From Symsagittifera roscoffensis (taxonomy: Eukaryota; Xenacoelomorpha; Acoela; Convolutidae): a DNA stretch of 64,000 nt. This document shows positions 1-8,879 of the stretch, one piece after another. Each line of letters opens with the position of its first letter. The first letter of the stretch is position 1. The position numbers were made by a program, and so were the translations under genes. The notes under the pieces are model-generated. The model had not been told where the DNA came from. It was given only the letters and a program-made list of their open reading frames with translations, and did not search any database. The stretch covers positions 12,483,579-12,547,578 of the forward strand of contig NC_087065.1 of the NCBI RefSeq assembly GCF_963678635.1. Reading direction: 5' to 3'.

Positions 1-1819
1 GAAAGGACCTGGATACTTTTTGCAGTATTCCTTTCATCTCTGAATTATCGGAAATCATATTCCAGAATTTTTGCATTTGAGCATAAGTGTAGATTGAAGC
101 GCCTTGGCTAGAGGCTAAAGAATGCTTAATCTTTTGAATTATCTCTTTTGGTTCAAAGAGATATGGTCCTGTAACCCTTGTAATTTGAGGGGTTAATTCA
201 ATCCAGGACTTATCATCATCAACATCTAGTTGAAAGAGATTTGAATGTTTGTCGGAGCAGTCTTGTAGATCTGCCGACTGAAAAGTTTGTCGCGTAATTG
301 GATCGACAAATCGAATGTTTTCCTTATACATAATGGGAATGCGATTATAGCATTCATCCATTAATTGCAAAGGTGAATAAAATTTCGGACAATGGTAGAG
401 CCAGGCAACATTGCCATTGGTCTCTAAGAACATAGAGCGGTTTTTGGTTAGAATATAGCCAGCCAAACGGGGGCTTTCAAGTGAAAGCATTAAAGTATTT
501 AATATTGAGGAGCGTTCTAGCTCACATTGATTTTGCAGAAGGGCTAACTCGGCCGTTCTGAGCATGTAGAAGCTATAAAAAAGAATATAGTCCAATTTGG
601 TACCTATATGAGCTTCGTAGTCAATTTGATGACTTGAAAATTGGAGTGGCGGCGAATCATCACTTAATGTGAGAAAAGTAGAATTTGGTTGGCCGGCATT
701 ATGAATAGTTCCCGTTTCTGGGGTTGGTTTAACTTGGATTCCAGTATCCATATTGAAACCGTCAGTGTATGCAATAAAAAGTGAATCATATGAAGTTGGA
801 TACACTATTCTGGGATGACCACAAAGAGATTGCGGTTTATTCATCACCTGTAGCATAAATTTTTGAGAATCCCTTGTATGGGTAGAATGAATAGATGGGC
901 TAGAATCGCCTTTAATTATGTAGTATGATTCTTCGTTTTGAATCATTTTAGCCGGAAATCTGTTTAAAACAGTGAAAATGCAATTGTTGGGTTCTTCCCA
1001 AGTATAAGCAAAAGCGTCTAAGGATGTTGTTTCACATCCATTTGTAGACACTGGACAGGGCAAAGGATTGTTTTGCCAATTATTGACTGTTCCATCTTTG
1101 AGGTTAACAGTCAGAGTTACATTTTGCATGTAAGTTTCAAAAGTGTCCAATTTAATCCAAGAACGGCCATCACATTCGTTATGATGTTTGCCGTCAACTT
1201 TGCCAGCATGGGCATTAGTCACTGTTTTAACATTAAATTTGAAAGGAATATTTCCAATACTAGCATAGCCTAGGTTCAGATAGCCTCTGTCGGCGGCCGA
1301 TTTACATTGATCGGCAGATAAATGGAGATCTGTAGTGATCATATTTTGTCGAGCGTCGATACCACTCGAATCAAAAGAATCGCAGAACCAACGCATTGAT
1401 TGGTGTTTGATTCGACACATTGTCGCATTTACTTTTGTGCGATAATGTCTCTGATATAGAGTAACATAAGCATGGGCTACTTTAATATTTTCTGGTTGGA
1501 CTTTGCAAGGTGCTACTTTATTTAGAGAGAACATTTTGCTAGAAGTCATTAGTTGACAATCATAATGAGCAACCCGAAGATTATTTGCAGTATTTGCATA
1601 TAATTGTTCTTTCGGATCAAATGCTGAGGTTTGATTCGAAAGTATTATTAGAGTTAAAAGACCAACCAAATAAATTTTTTGCAAAATTATTTTTTGGTGG
1701 TGAATGATAGCAAAAGAATTTTTAAAAGTACTCACTTTAAGCATTTCCTCGAGAGTGGTTAGAACAGGATCTTGGTCCATTAGTTCACCTTCCTCTATTT
1801 CACTATTTGGATTTGTCAT
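1..1819 (-). CDS. Envelope-like glycoprotein gene of LTR element 1 (C-terminus beyond window)
   Basis: The minus strand is open from an ATG at 1817-1819 to the window edge, about 606 codons with no stop, so the 3' end (expected transmembrane anchor and 3' LTR) lies outside. After a short acidic leader, residues about 48-66 form a hydrophobic signal-peptide-like stretch (IYLVGLLTLIILSNQTSA). The ectodomain is rich in cysteines and N-glycosylation sequons. Three features recall the class III-type glycoproteins of chuviruses and related negative-strand viruses (Monjiviricetes): an early YDC followed by a Ser-Leu/Val/Cys spacing, a Cys-rich segment after LYQRHY, and a late block with QCELE, LAGYILT and AWLYHCP. 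That family call is from memory of the motif layout. Position downstream of pol on the same strand fits an env gene of an errantivirus-like element. It would need a spliced or subgenomic RNA for expression. Confidence 0.7.
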   Translation of the reverse strand, partial: MTNPNSEIEEGELMDQDPVLTTLEEMLKVSTFKNSFAIIHHQKIILQKIYLVGLLTLIILSNQTSAFDPKEQLYANTANNLRVAHYDCQLMTSSKMFSLNKVAPCKVQPENIKVAHAYVTLYQRHYRTKVNATMCRIKHQSMRWFCDSFDSSGIDARQNMITTDLHLSADQCKSAADRGYLNLGYASIGNIPFKFNVKTVTNAHAGKVDGKHHNECDGRSWIKLDTFETYMQNVTLTVNLKDGTVNNWQNNPLPCPVSTNGCETTSLDAFAYTWEEPNNCIFTVLNRFPAKMIQNEESYYIIKGDSSPSIHSTHTRDSQKFMLQVMNKPQSLCGHPRIVYPTSYDSLFIAYTDGFNMDTGIQVKPTPETGTIHNAGQPNSTFLTLSDDSPPLQFSSHQIDYEAHIGTKLDYILFYSFYMLRTAELALLQNQCELERSSILNTLMLSLESPRLAGYILTKNRSMFLETNGNVAWLYHCPKFYSPLQLMDECYNRIPIMYKENIRFVDPITRQTFQSADLQDCSDKHSNLFQLDVDDDKSWIELTPQITRVTGPYLFEPKEIIQKIKHSLASSQGASIYTYAQMQKFWNMISDNSEMKGILQKVSRSF

Positions 1820-2335
1820 TTTGTGGATTTTTGTGATGGGAAATCTGAGTTAGATTTCAATTTTTGTTGAGGAATTCAGCAGATTTTATTTTTTGGAGAG
1901 AGAGAGGAGGATTTGAATGAAAGATGTGGAATTGAGCAAGAATGAAAACAACTGTATATCAGTTAGTTTTTAAAGGCTGTTTTTGCTTTTTTGCAAATCT
2001 AAGCTCTGATTGGCCGTTGTTATTCGGCGTCTTTCGGAAGTGACTCTTTTTAAGTCGTAATTCATTCGCCATTCGTTTTGTGGTTTTTCCACTCTGGCTT
2101 AATGTCGTGGTTTTTCCACTTAGTTTTGATTTGTTGAGATCTAGCAGTGGAATGATAATCATTCGTTTATGCTGATGTTAATTTTAACAACTGCATTCCC
2201 CTTCCTTATTGGAGGAGGAAAATGAAAAAAAACATCTCTTCATAAAAGAGGACTAAAAGCAACATCATTTGTGTGCTTTCCGTTTAAACTTCATCTGTTA
2301 TCTCAGTATTTTTAAAAATTTTTGCTTTCTGAAAA
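1820..2335. other. Divergent intergenic region between env and the antisense gene
   Basis: This 516-bp spacer separates the env start (leftward) from the start of the plus-strand gene (rightward). It has no supported reading frame. A TATA-like CATAAAAG lies at 2241-2248, about 90 bases before the plus-strand ATG, and could serve that gene; this is only a suggestion. The env splice acceptor, if any, would also have to be here. Confidence 0.35.
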
Positions 2336-3030
2336 ATGAGTTATATCGAGCCTGAAGACAATCTGGTGGACTTCCCCGAGAAGTTTTTGAACTTGCGGGA
2401 TGAGTTAGATTTCACACACGAAGCCTTGCTGGAGGACAAGGAAAATGAGAGAAGGGTCGAAATCTACGACGGTTTAGTCGAAAAGGGTGCAAATCTGACG
2501 CCCATGGAGTTCATGATATTCATGGACCGGAGTTACATCTTCAAGTATCCGGTCCTGAATACTGATGAACTGTTTGAGCTGGGCTCAATACAAAGTAGGT
2601 GCTTCGCGAAGAAACTTCGGAGCCCATGGAGTGGAAACCATGTGGTTTCCCAAGAGACAATGGACTTTTTGTCCATATTCTTTGGAGAGGATGTAAGTTT
2701 GTTTTACAAAACACCAAATTTTAAAAATAATAAAAAAAATTTTTTTATTCAAGTGGCATGGCAACATAGAAATACTATATAAATTTGTTTTAGTTTCAAG
2801 AAGAATTCTTCAAAAAGCCAGTGGCGGAGGCAGAGTTTAGACGAAAAATAGAGCTTGATAATATGTTGGAGGAGATATATCAAGCTTGGTGGCGGCCTTA
2901 CTCAGCGCTGCAGTTTGCAGTGAGGAGTCTGAGTAGGGCCGCGGAAAACTCGTTGGAAAAGATGGCGGCAATCAAACTAGTGAAATCGTACACAGATATT
3001 AAATCTTGTATTTATAAAAGTTATTTTTAA
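2336..3030 (+). CDS. Two-exon gene of unknown function, antisense inside element 1
   Basis: Exon 1 is 2336-2692 (119 codons, ATG preceded by GAAAA) and exon 2 is 2794-3030. Joining at GT/AG gives a 197-residue protein. The intron has a consensus donor GTAAGT and acceptor TTTGTTTTAG and lies in phase 0. The second exon continues in frame to TAA, which a chance intron would not readily do. The protein has no signal peptide, membrane segment or motif I recognise. Its N-terminal half is acidic (EPEDNLVDFPEKF) and the C-terminal half is basic and likely helical, with EEIYQAWWRPYSALQF. Exon base composition is richer in G and C than the flanks. The gene converges on the 3' end of pol and diverges from env. 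It may be an accessory gene of the element or a captured host gene. Confidence 0.65.
2693..2793 (+). other. Intron of the antisense gene (101 bp)
   Basis: The intron begins GTAAGT and ends TTTGTTTTAG, with a T-rich acceptor tract. It contains in-frame stops and is much more A/T rich than the exons. On the retrotransposon's own genomic RNA it would be antisense, so that RNA would not lose it by splicing. Confidence 0.65.
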
Positions 3031-3178
3031 ATTTATTTATTAACATGTTATTTTTGGTGTTTTGTGTTTTTATTACAAACGAAATATTTATAAAGTAGAA
3101 AAAGAAAAAAAAAAGAAAAGGCCAATAGAAAGAATTAAAAAATATATTTAGTTTGGCCAAATAAATGGTTTAGTGTTT

Positions 3179-4690
3179 TTATTTCTTTTTAAATTTGCCA
3201 ATTAGACTAGATGGAATTGTAGTTCCATAAAAGTTTGTAGGACGATTTGTCCGTTTAGGTTTTTTGGATTCAGAAAGTGATCCAGGTGCGGATCGAGTGT
3301 TCTCATAGAAGCTTTCCTGAGAGCTATGAGGGATATTTTTTCCGTCAGTAAAGTTTTCTGATGATTCAGATAAACGAGGGATATCAGGAGGACGGGGAGT
3401 ATTATATTGTGTTGTTATATTTTGGTGGCGGCGGCCAAAGTCATTTGCGAGACTAGTATTAGGACTTATACTGCGGCTAGGTAGGCGGCGGTGGCCATAA
3501 CTACTAGATTGACTAGTTGGAGGATTAGGGGTTTTATCAGCAGGATAGGGGGTCGAACTTCGAATAGGTCTAAAATTCTGGTCAATCGCAGTCGCATCGA
3601 ACAAAATTCTTAGATGCATGGTTTCTCTGCCTGAATCTAATGGGTGCTCATGAACAATGGTTTTATTTTGATCCTCATTTGTAGGGGTATGATCAGTCAA
3701 TTGCTGATAACCATTGTTGACTACTGGCCAAAACTGGTATTGTAGATTTTCAACCTGTTTAGGTTTATTGAAAGAGTCGATTTGATGATTTGTTATATGA
3801 TCATAAAAATCACTTGAAAATAAATCACTAGAGTACTCTTGTAGTAGCTTGGGCATTTGTTGTTCTTTAGGAAAGTATTCAACAATATGATTGCGGTGGA
3901 CAATCTTTTTTTCGTTAGTGAAATCATTTTGAATTCCGTATGTTACTTCCGTGATTTTTTCAATTACGGTGTAAGGTCCAGATCTCAAATTCAAAAGTTT
4001 TTGACTTTTCAATAGTGGTTTGGATCTGTTTTCTAGTAACACTTTTGTGCCTTCTTTTATAGGCCGTCCTAATTTAAATTGATTTCGGAACATGTGGGCC
4101 TTATTAGTGATGCGGCGGCAATGGGTATAGGTGTTACTATAAATCAACTTAAAATCATTTTCCCTTTTTAGTATTTCAGCGGAAATTTGATTTTTTAGAA
4201 ATCTATCTATGGTCTCATTGTTTGACTTATGCTCGGTATGAGCATGATTTTTGAGACCAGCGCAAAATTCAGAGGTACATCTTTTGTTTTGGTCGCGGTA
4301 GAGGCCTAATTTAAGGCTAAGGGGAACCTGAGGTTTTATGCCAAAGACAATCTCATATGGAGTGTAACCTGTACTTGAATTAATGGCGGTGTTATGTGCA
4401 AAAGCAAATTTATTTGTTAATTCAGACCAGTTTGAGCCTGAGGTACTCAAGAAATGTCGAAAGTACTGGGTTAAATGTTTATTCTGGACTTCAACTTTTC
4501 CGTTAGTCCAAGGCGAGTAAGTAGTTCTTGGTCTCAGGGTTATTCCCAATTCAGAGGACCCATGAGCAAAGTCATTACTCATGAATGCACTTCCATTATC
4601 ATGAATAATTTGTTGTGGAGTACCAAATGTTGTTATGTATTTCTCTAAGAGCTTAATGGTTTCCTTAGAGTCTGCATGGGTTTTTGCCGT
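3179..4690 (-). pseudogene. pol: Element 1 pol, C-terminal part: end of integrase core, GPY module, tail
   Basis: This frame carries the second and third catalytic residues of a DDE integrase. They are the Asp of IIHDNGSAF (residue 42 counted from the in-frame ATG at 4721-4723) and the Glu of NGKVEVQNK (residue 78), exactly 35 residues apart. Next come a GPY/F-type module (LRSGPYTVIEKI), then a Ser/Pro/Asn-rich tail of about 200 residues ending in a basic cluster at 3179. The first catalytic Asp is in the preceding frame. Comparing the two sides, the strand segment that should link them is missing and the frame changes near 4672-4690, so the integrase cannot be made as one chain in this copy. 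Confidence 0.85.
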
Positions 4691-7600
4691 GACTTGATGG
4701 TCTAAGTGGACCTTTATGATCAATGTGGATCGTTTTCATTGGGATTGTTTCTAATTGTCCCCATTGTTGTAATGGAGCTTCATTCAGGTCTTTTCGTTTA
4801 GGTTTATTTTTCTGACATTCTAGGCAATCATGAAGAAGCATGTTGACCCATTTATAGAGTCCGGGCCAATAGAAATATCTTTTGATTATTTCCAAAGTTT
4901 TTGTTTCGCCGTGATGACCGCTAAGAGGATGCTTATGAGCTAACTCAAAGCAGTTTAGCACTAGAGAGATGGGTAAGCAAATTTTTGGACTCTTAGTGTA
5001 GTCATCATTATATTCATTAATACATAGAAGATCATGTTGGTCTTCAATGAATAATAATTTGAACTGCCTGATATAGGCTTTTAATCCTTTTTCTTCACGA
5101 TAAGGATTTTTTTTGTTTCTTTCTGGCTTTTCGTTTTGCTTTATGCAATTTTTGATATCTATGATTAAAGTATCGTTACACTGCTCTTGCATAATTGTTT
5201 CAACGTCTAAATTTGCTTCTTTAGCAAAGTCGGTCATTTTTGCTATCAGTTCAAGAGAATCTGATTTATTCTCTTCAGATTGGAGACTTAGGGGTTCAAT
5301 TAACCTCAAGGATTTTGTTTTGGTTGCAAAATCATTTTTTGCTTTAAACAGGTCGTTGAGAAGGTTGTTCTCAACATTGCCTTCATATAAGTCAAGCCAT
5401 TCTGAATTTTCCAAAGGATCATCAAGTGCAGATACTTCATCTGGAATTTCTTCATAAATGTTTTCATTGTTTATATCTGGTATAGATAGCCGTTTGATTT
5501 GGTTAATTTGTTTGCCAAATCGGAAGGAATCTGTTATATTTTGAATCGCACTACAAGATTCTTCAAAATATTCTGGAGCATCTTCAATGCTGAAGTCTCC
5601 TCTGTCACTTATGTTGATTAATTTCTTTTTTCCGCCTTGCACTTGAGCAATGACTGGATAGCAATCGTTTTGAAATATGTTAACATCTTTGTGGAGTACT
5701 GAATAACATATTTGTTCTCCATTGTCTAGGATGAACTTTATATCATTTGGAATGGTTTTGTGTTCTAGTTGATATCTTTTGATATCAGCGATGGGTACAT
5801 TTCGGCTCAATAAGTCAGGAAAGGCTAGGTTTGAACCTGGGGTATATATTATTTTCAAATTGTTGAATTTTGTCAATACGACTTGATATTTGAAAAATCT
5901 ATGAGAAAGTTGTCCTTTTCTGGACCATAAGAAGAGAATAGGTCTGTGGTCGCAATATAGGTATAGAGGAAAGGGTGAACCTATAATGTAGAATTCATAG
6001 GTTTGCAAAGCAGATATTATTCCACATAATTCACGATGTTGAGTAGACATTTTCTGCTCAGCTTTATCAAAGACTCTAGAATTGGCAGAAACAATTCTTT
6101 TCCCTTCAGGGAAGTCTTGGATGAGTATACATCCGGTTCCTACATTTGAGGAGTCGGCGTGAATGTGGAATGGGTAGTTTACATCAGGTATGGCATTTGA
6201 AATATCATGACAGAATTTGTCTTTCAGTTTTTGAAAAACTTCTTCATGGCATGGTAGCCATTGAAACTTATCACTACTGTTTGCCAGTTCATATAGACAT
6301 TTTGCGTCCACATGAAAATTGATGATGTATGTGCTGTAGAATCCCATGACACCTAATACTCCTAGAACTTCTGTTTTTGATTCAGGGGATTTCAATTTTT
6401 TTATGTCATCAATTCGTGAAGCGATTGGGGAAAGACCATCTTTAGAGACAACGTGGCCTAGAAATTTAACTTTTCTTAGGAAGAAAAAAGTTTTGTCAGG
6501 GGCAGCTTTTAAGTTGGCCTTCCGTAAAAGAAAATGATATTCTCGAATTGTGTCAAACATTTCATTTTTACTTTGACTCTGTAACAGAGTGTCGTCTATG
6601 TAAGTAATTGCTTTTTTTTCTTTAATGAGGGGTCCGAAGGCATATCTCATTAGTTTACTGAAGAAATTTGGAAGTGGTTTCAAACCATAGAAACCAACTT
6701 GGTAGGTATATTGTCTACCTCCTACAATAAAGCTTGTTAATTTCTGTGCCTCATCTGTTAGAGGTACTTGATGGTAGGCACAAGAGAGATCACTACTTGT
6801 GAAGTATGATCCGTTTATTCGGGTCATGAGAACTTGTAGTGGTTCTAATGGCCAACTACAATTGCTAGTATCTGTGATTGAGTTTAGATACCTAGCATCC
6901 AAGACCAACTTAACGTAGTCTTTTTTTGGAAGAATGATGACTGTATTTACGAACCATGAGTTCATATCATCTTTTTCATTTAGTTCCCTGACTATGCCTG
7001 CTTGGATTAATTCATCCATTAACTTGTCCAATTTATCTCTTAGATGGACTGGAATTTTACTCGGTCGTTGTTTTTTGAACGTTGCGTCCTTTTTGAGTGG
7101 TATATGGAATTTATGTTTTGTTTTTCCAATATCATATTTGTGATGAGAATAAACATCTTGATCCTCTATCAGCATTTGAATTAGATCTGCAAATTCATCA
7201 TCCGATATATCACTTTGTGTGAAATCGAAGTCAGATAAAAATTTAATAGTAGTTTCGATTTTTTCCAAAGTACTACTATTGTCCTTATCAATTGAGGAGT
7301 ATTGGGTAAAGGTTTCGTTGACTAGAAAGGCAATTAGCCGATCATTATGTTCTTTGTTTCGGTACTTTTTAAATTGTTTTTTCAAGGGAGGCCTGCAAAG
7401 GTTCTTTGCATCATTAGAAAAGTCGGTTGCTAATTCGTTTTCATTTTTGCATACTTTGACTATATCTGAACCAATTTGTTCAAATATTTCTGATACATTC
7501 TCTGTATCAAACACTTCAAGGGCAGGCATGTCCTTGATTTCTTGTCCTGAAACATAGACAAATATAGTAATTCCAGAATGTTGGAATACATCGACAATGA

Positions 7601-8879
7601 TTTTGGAAACTTCTTCCCAATTCATTTTATCTAAGCCACAAGCAATTTTGGGCATTGCGATAGATCGAATGTTATTTGCTATAGCATGATCTTTCATTTC
7701 GGACAAGGTATTGAATATAGCGTCGTAAGTGGGTTTCTGAAAGTACCTCTGTTTGGTAATCAGGTTATATATGATTTGTCCAGATTTTGGATCAGTGAAG
7801 ATGAGAATATCGTTAATGTTAGCATGTATTGAGTTACAAAAGTGTCGTAGCTCAGGATACCTTTTGCTAATCGATTCAGCAAATCCTTTTTTCATTGCTC
7901 TATCTGCAGAGATTGTATGGGCAATGGGCATATTCGATTCGAATATGGACCTTTTTTTGAAGTCTACATATTGTAGACAGGGGCCGGATAATTGAGTATT
8001 GCTTTCCTGTGTTGTATTGACAACAGTGTTCAGCATGAAACAGCTATCGAATTCTGAACTTTCATTTAAAATTCTCGTTGTGAACTCATCACAATCGTGG
8101 ATAGCAAATATTTTATCCTCGTATCCTTGAATATCAGTTACTGCATAGCCTAGTACACACTTGTTTAGTGTGTCAGGATGATCTTTCTGATTCTCAATTA
8201 GGATAGGTAGGCTTTGCTCAATTTGAGTACAAACTGTGTTAATGAAAACCAATTCGATTTTGGTTGTATTTTTATGAGGCAGGAATGTAGTCCCTTTTTC
8301 AAAGTATGAATTTGGTTCAGCCAAGTGTTTGTATAAGTATGTAGAGCGTGCTGGAATGAACAGGGGTTCTTTCAAGTTAATTGAGACAATTTTTGAAACG
8401 TTAGGATATTCTTTATCGTTGTTCATCAACCCGTTTGATATTACACCTTCTTTTGATTTGAGCTCAACTGCGGGGATATCAAAGTAGAGAGCTTTTAAGA
8501 AGAGATGACAAAAGTCTACTCCTAACAGATTAGCAGTCTTCTCTTCAGTTATCCACACTTTGTGGTTAGATGGATATTTTCCATCAGTGTCGAAACAAGA
8601 TTGAATAGATGTATGGCCAAACATACGTATATCAGATCCATTATAAGTCTTTGCTTCAATTTTGGATCGGTAAATTGTCATTTTTTGACCTAATTTTTCC
8701 AATTCTTGATAAGTTGGGTAGTTTATGATACTACAAGTTGATCCTGGATCAATCATGAATTCAATTTCAAGTCCACTATTATTATTTTTGTCCCCGGTGG
8801 CAAAATGATATAAGCTAAGATATATCCTTGATTTAGGATTACTATCATCGCTTGGTTTCGGAGACTTTAATAGTTTAAA
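4665..8879 (-). CDS. pol: Element 1 pol: protease, macro domain, reverse transcriptase, RNase H, N-terminal integrase
   Basis: The frame opens upstream at the frameshift site near 8879; the first ATG is at 8754-8756. Numbered from that ATG, the order is as follows. Residues 1-90 are an aspartic protease with an unusual DPGS active site and LLGVDF near its end. Residues about 263-405 are a macro domain. Residues about 550-780 are reverse transcriptase, with DLSCAYHQ and catalytic YIDD at 719-722. Residues about 860-985 are RNase H, with Asp 867, Glu 909 and Asp 936. Residues about 1270-1320 are the integrase HHCC zinc-binding domain, followed by the first core Asp in HIDHKG (1346). A long linker of unknown role lies at about 990-1220. 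The frame stops at 4665 because of a deletion in the integrase core. Ty3/gypsy assignment rests on the RT-RNase H-integrase order. Confidence 0.9.
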   Translation of the reverse strand, partial: FKLLKSPKPSDDSNPKSRIYLSLYHFATGDKNNNSGLEIEFMIDPGSTCSIINYPTYQELEKLGQKMTIYRSKIEAKTYNGSDIRMFGHTSIQSCFDTDGKYPSNHKVWITEEKTANLLGVDFCHLFLKALYFDIPAVELKSKEGVISNGLMNNDKEYPNVSKIVSINLKEPLFIPARSTYLYKHLAEPNSYFEKGTTFLPHKNTTKIELVFINTVCTQIEQSLPILIENQKDHPDTLNKCVLGYAVTDIQGYEDKIFAIHDCDEFTTRILNESSEFDSCFMLNTVVNTTQESNTQLSGPCLQYVDFKKRSIFESNMPIAHTISADRAMKKGFAESISKRYPELRHFCNSIHANINDILIFTDPKSGQIIYNLITKQRYFQKPTYDAIFNTLSEMKDHAIANNIRSIAMPKIACGLDKMNWEEVSKIIVDVFQHSGITIFVYVSGQEIKDMPALEVFDTENVSEIFEQIGSDIVKVCKNENELATDFSNDAKNLCRPPLKKQFKKYRNKEHNDRLIAFLVNETFTQYSSIDKDNSSTLEKIETTIKFLSDFDFTQSDISDDEFADLIQMLIEDQDVYSHHKYDIGKTKHKFHIPLKKDATFKKQRPSKIPVHLRDKLDKLMDELIQAGIVRELNEKDDMNSWFVNTVIILPKKDYVKLVLDARYLNSITDTSNCSWPLEPLQVLMTRINGSYFTSSDLSCAYHQVPLTDEAQKLTSFIVGGRQYTYQVGFYGLKPLPNFFSKLMRYAFGPLIKEKKAITYIDDTLLQSQSKNEMFDTIREYHFLLRKANLKAAPDKTFFFLRKVKFLGHVVSKDGLSPIASRIDDIKKLKSPESKTEVLGVLGVMGFYSTYIINFHVDAKCLYELANSSDKFQWLPCHEEVFQKLKDKFCHDISNAIPDVNYPFHIHADSSNVGTGCILIQDFPEGKRIVSANSRVFDKAEQKMSTQHRELCGIISALQTYEFYIIGSPFPLYLYCDHRPILFLWSRKGQLSHRFFKYQVVLTKFNNLKIIYTPGSNLAFPDLLSRNVPIADIKRYQLEHKTIPNDIKFILDNGEQICYSVLHKDVNIFQNDCYPVIAQVQGGKKKLINISDRGDFSIEDAPEYFEESCSAIQNITDSFRFGKQINQIKRLSIPDINNENIYEEIPDEVSALDDPLENSEWLDLYEGNVENNLLNDLFKAKNDFATKTKSLRLIEPLSLQSEENKSDSLELIAKMTDFAKEANLDVETIMQEQCNDTLIIDIKNCIKQNEKPERNKKNPYREEKGLKAYIRQFKLLFIEDQHDLLCINEYNDDYTKSPKICLPISLVLNCFELAHKHPLSGHHGETKTLEIIKRYFYWPGLYKWVNMLLHDCLECQKNKPKRKDLNEAPLQQWGQLETIPMKTIHIDHKGPLRPSSHGKNPCRL
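7542..7970 (-). other. Macro domain (OARD1/TARG1-like) embedded in pol
   Basis: Residues about 263-405 of the pol frame match the layout of the small OARD1/TARG1 macro domains, which bind ADP-ribose and remove it from proteins. The segments are: IAHTISADRAMKKGFA (ligand loop), a helix with ISKRYPELR, IIYNLITKQRYFQKPTY, a helix, then SIAMPKIACGLDKMNWEEV, then ITIFVYVSG. Known OARD1 proteins have closely similar segments (AHCISEDCRMGAG, YYLITKKRASHKPTY, PRIGCGLDRLQWENV, quoted from memory). The Lys of the ITK motif and the Asp of GLD, implicated in TARG1 catalysis, are both present. The Gly-rich MGAG loop is altered to MKKGF, so binding or activity may differ. The domain is in frame, uninterrupted, and lies between protease and RT. 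Its role in the element is unknown. Confidence 0.85.

Noticed and set aside
1624..1735. Possible intron in env (GTGAGT donor to CCTCAG acceptor)
   Set aside because: Removal of 112 bases would shift the frame and delete the signal peptide; the unspliced frame is open throughout, so this is more likely chance.
5113..5457. Plus-strand open frames inside pol (5113, 6346, 6934, 7219, 7753)
   Set aside because: These are antisense shadows of an intact conserved pol frame with no start context or motif, unlike the spliced gene at 2336.
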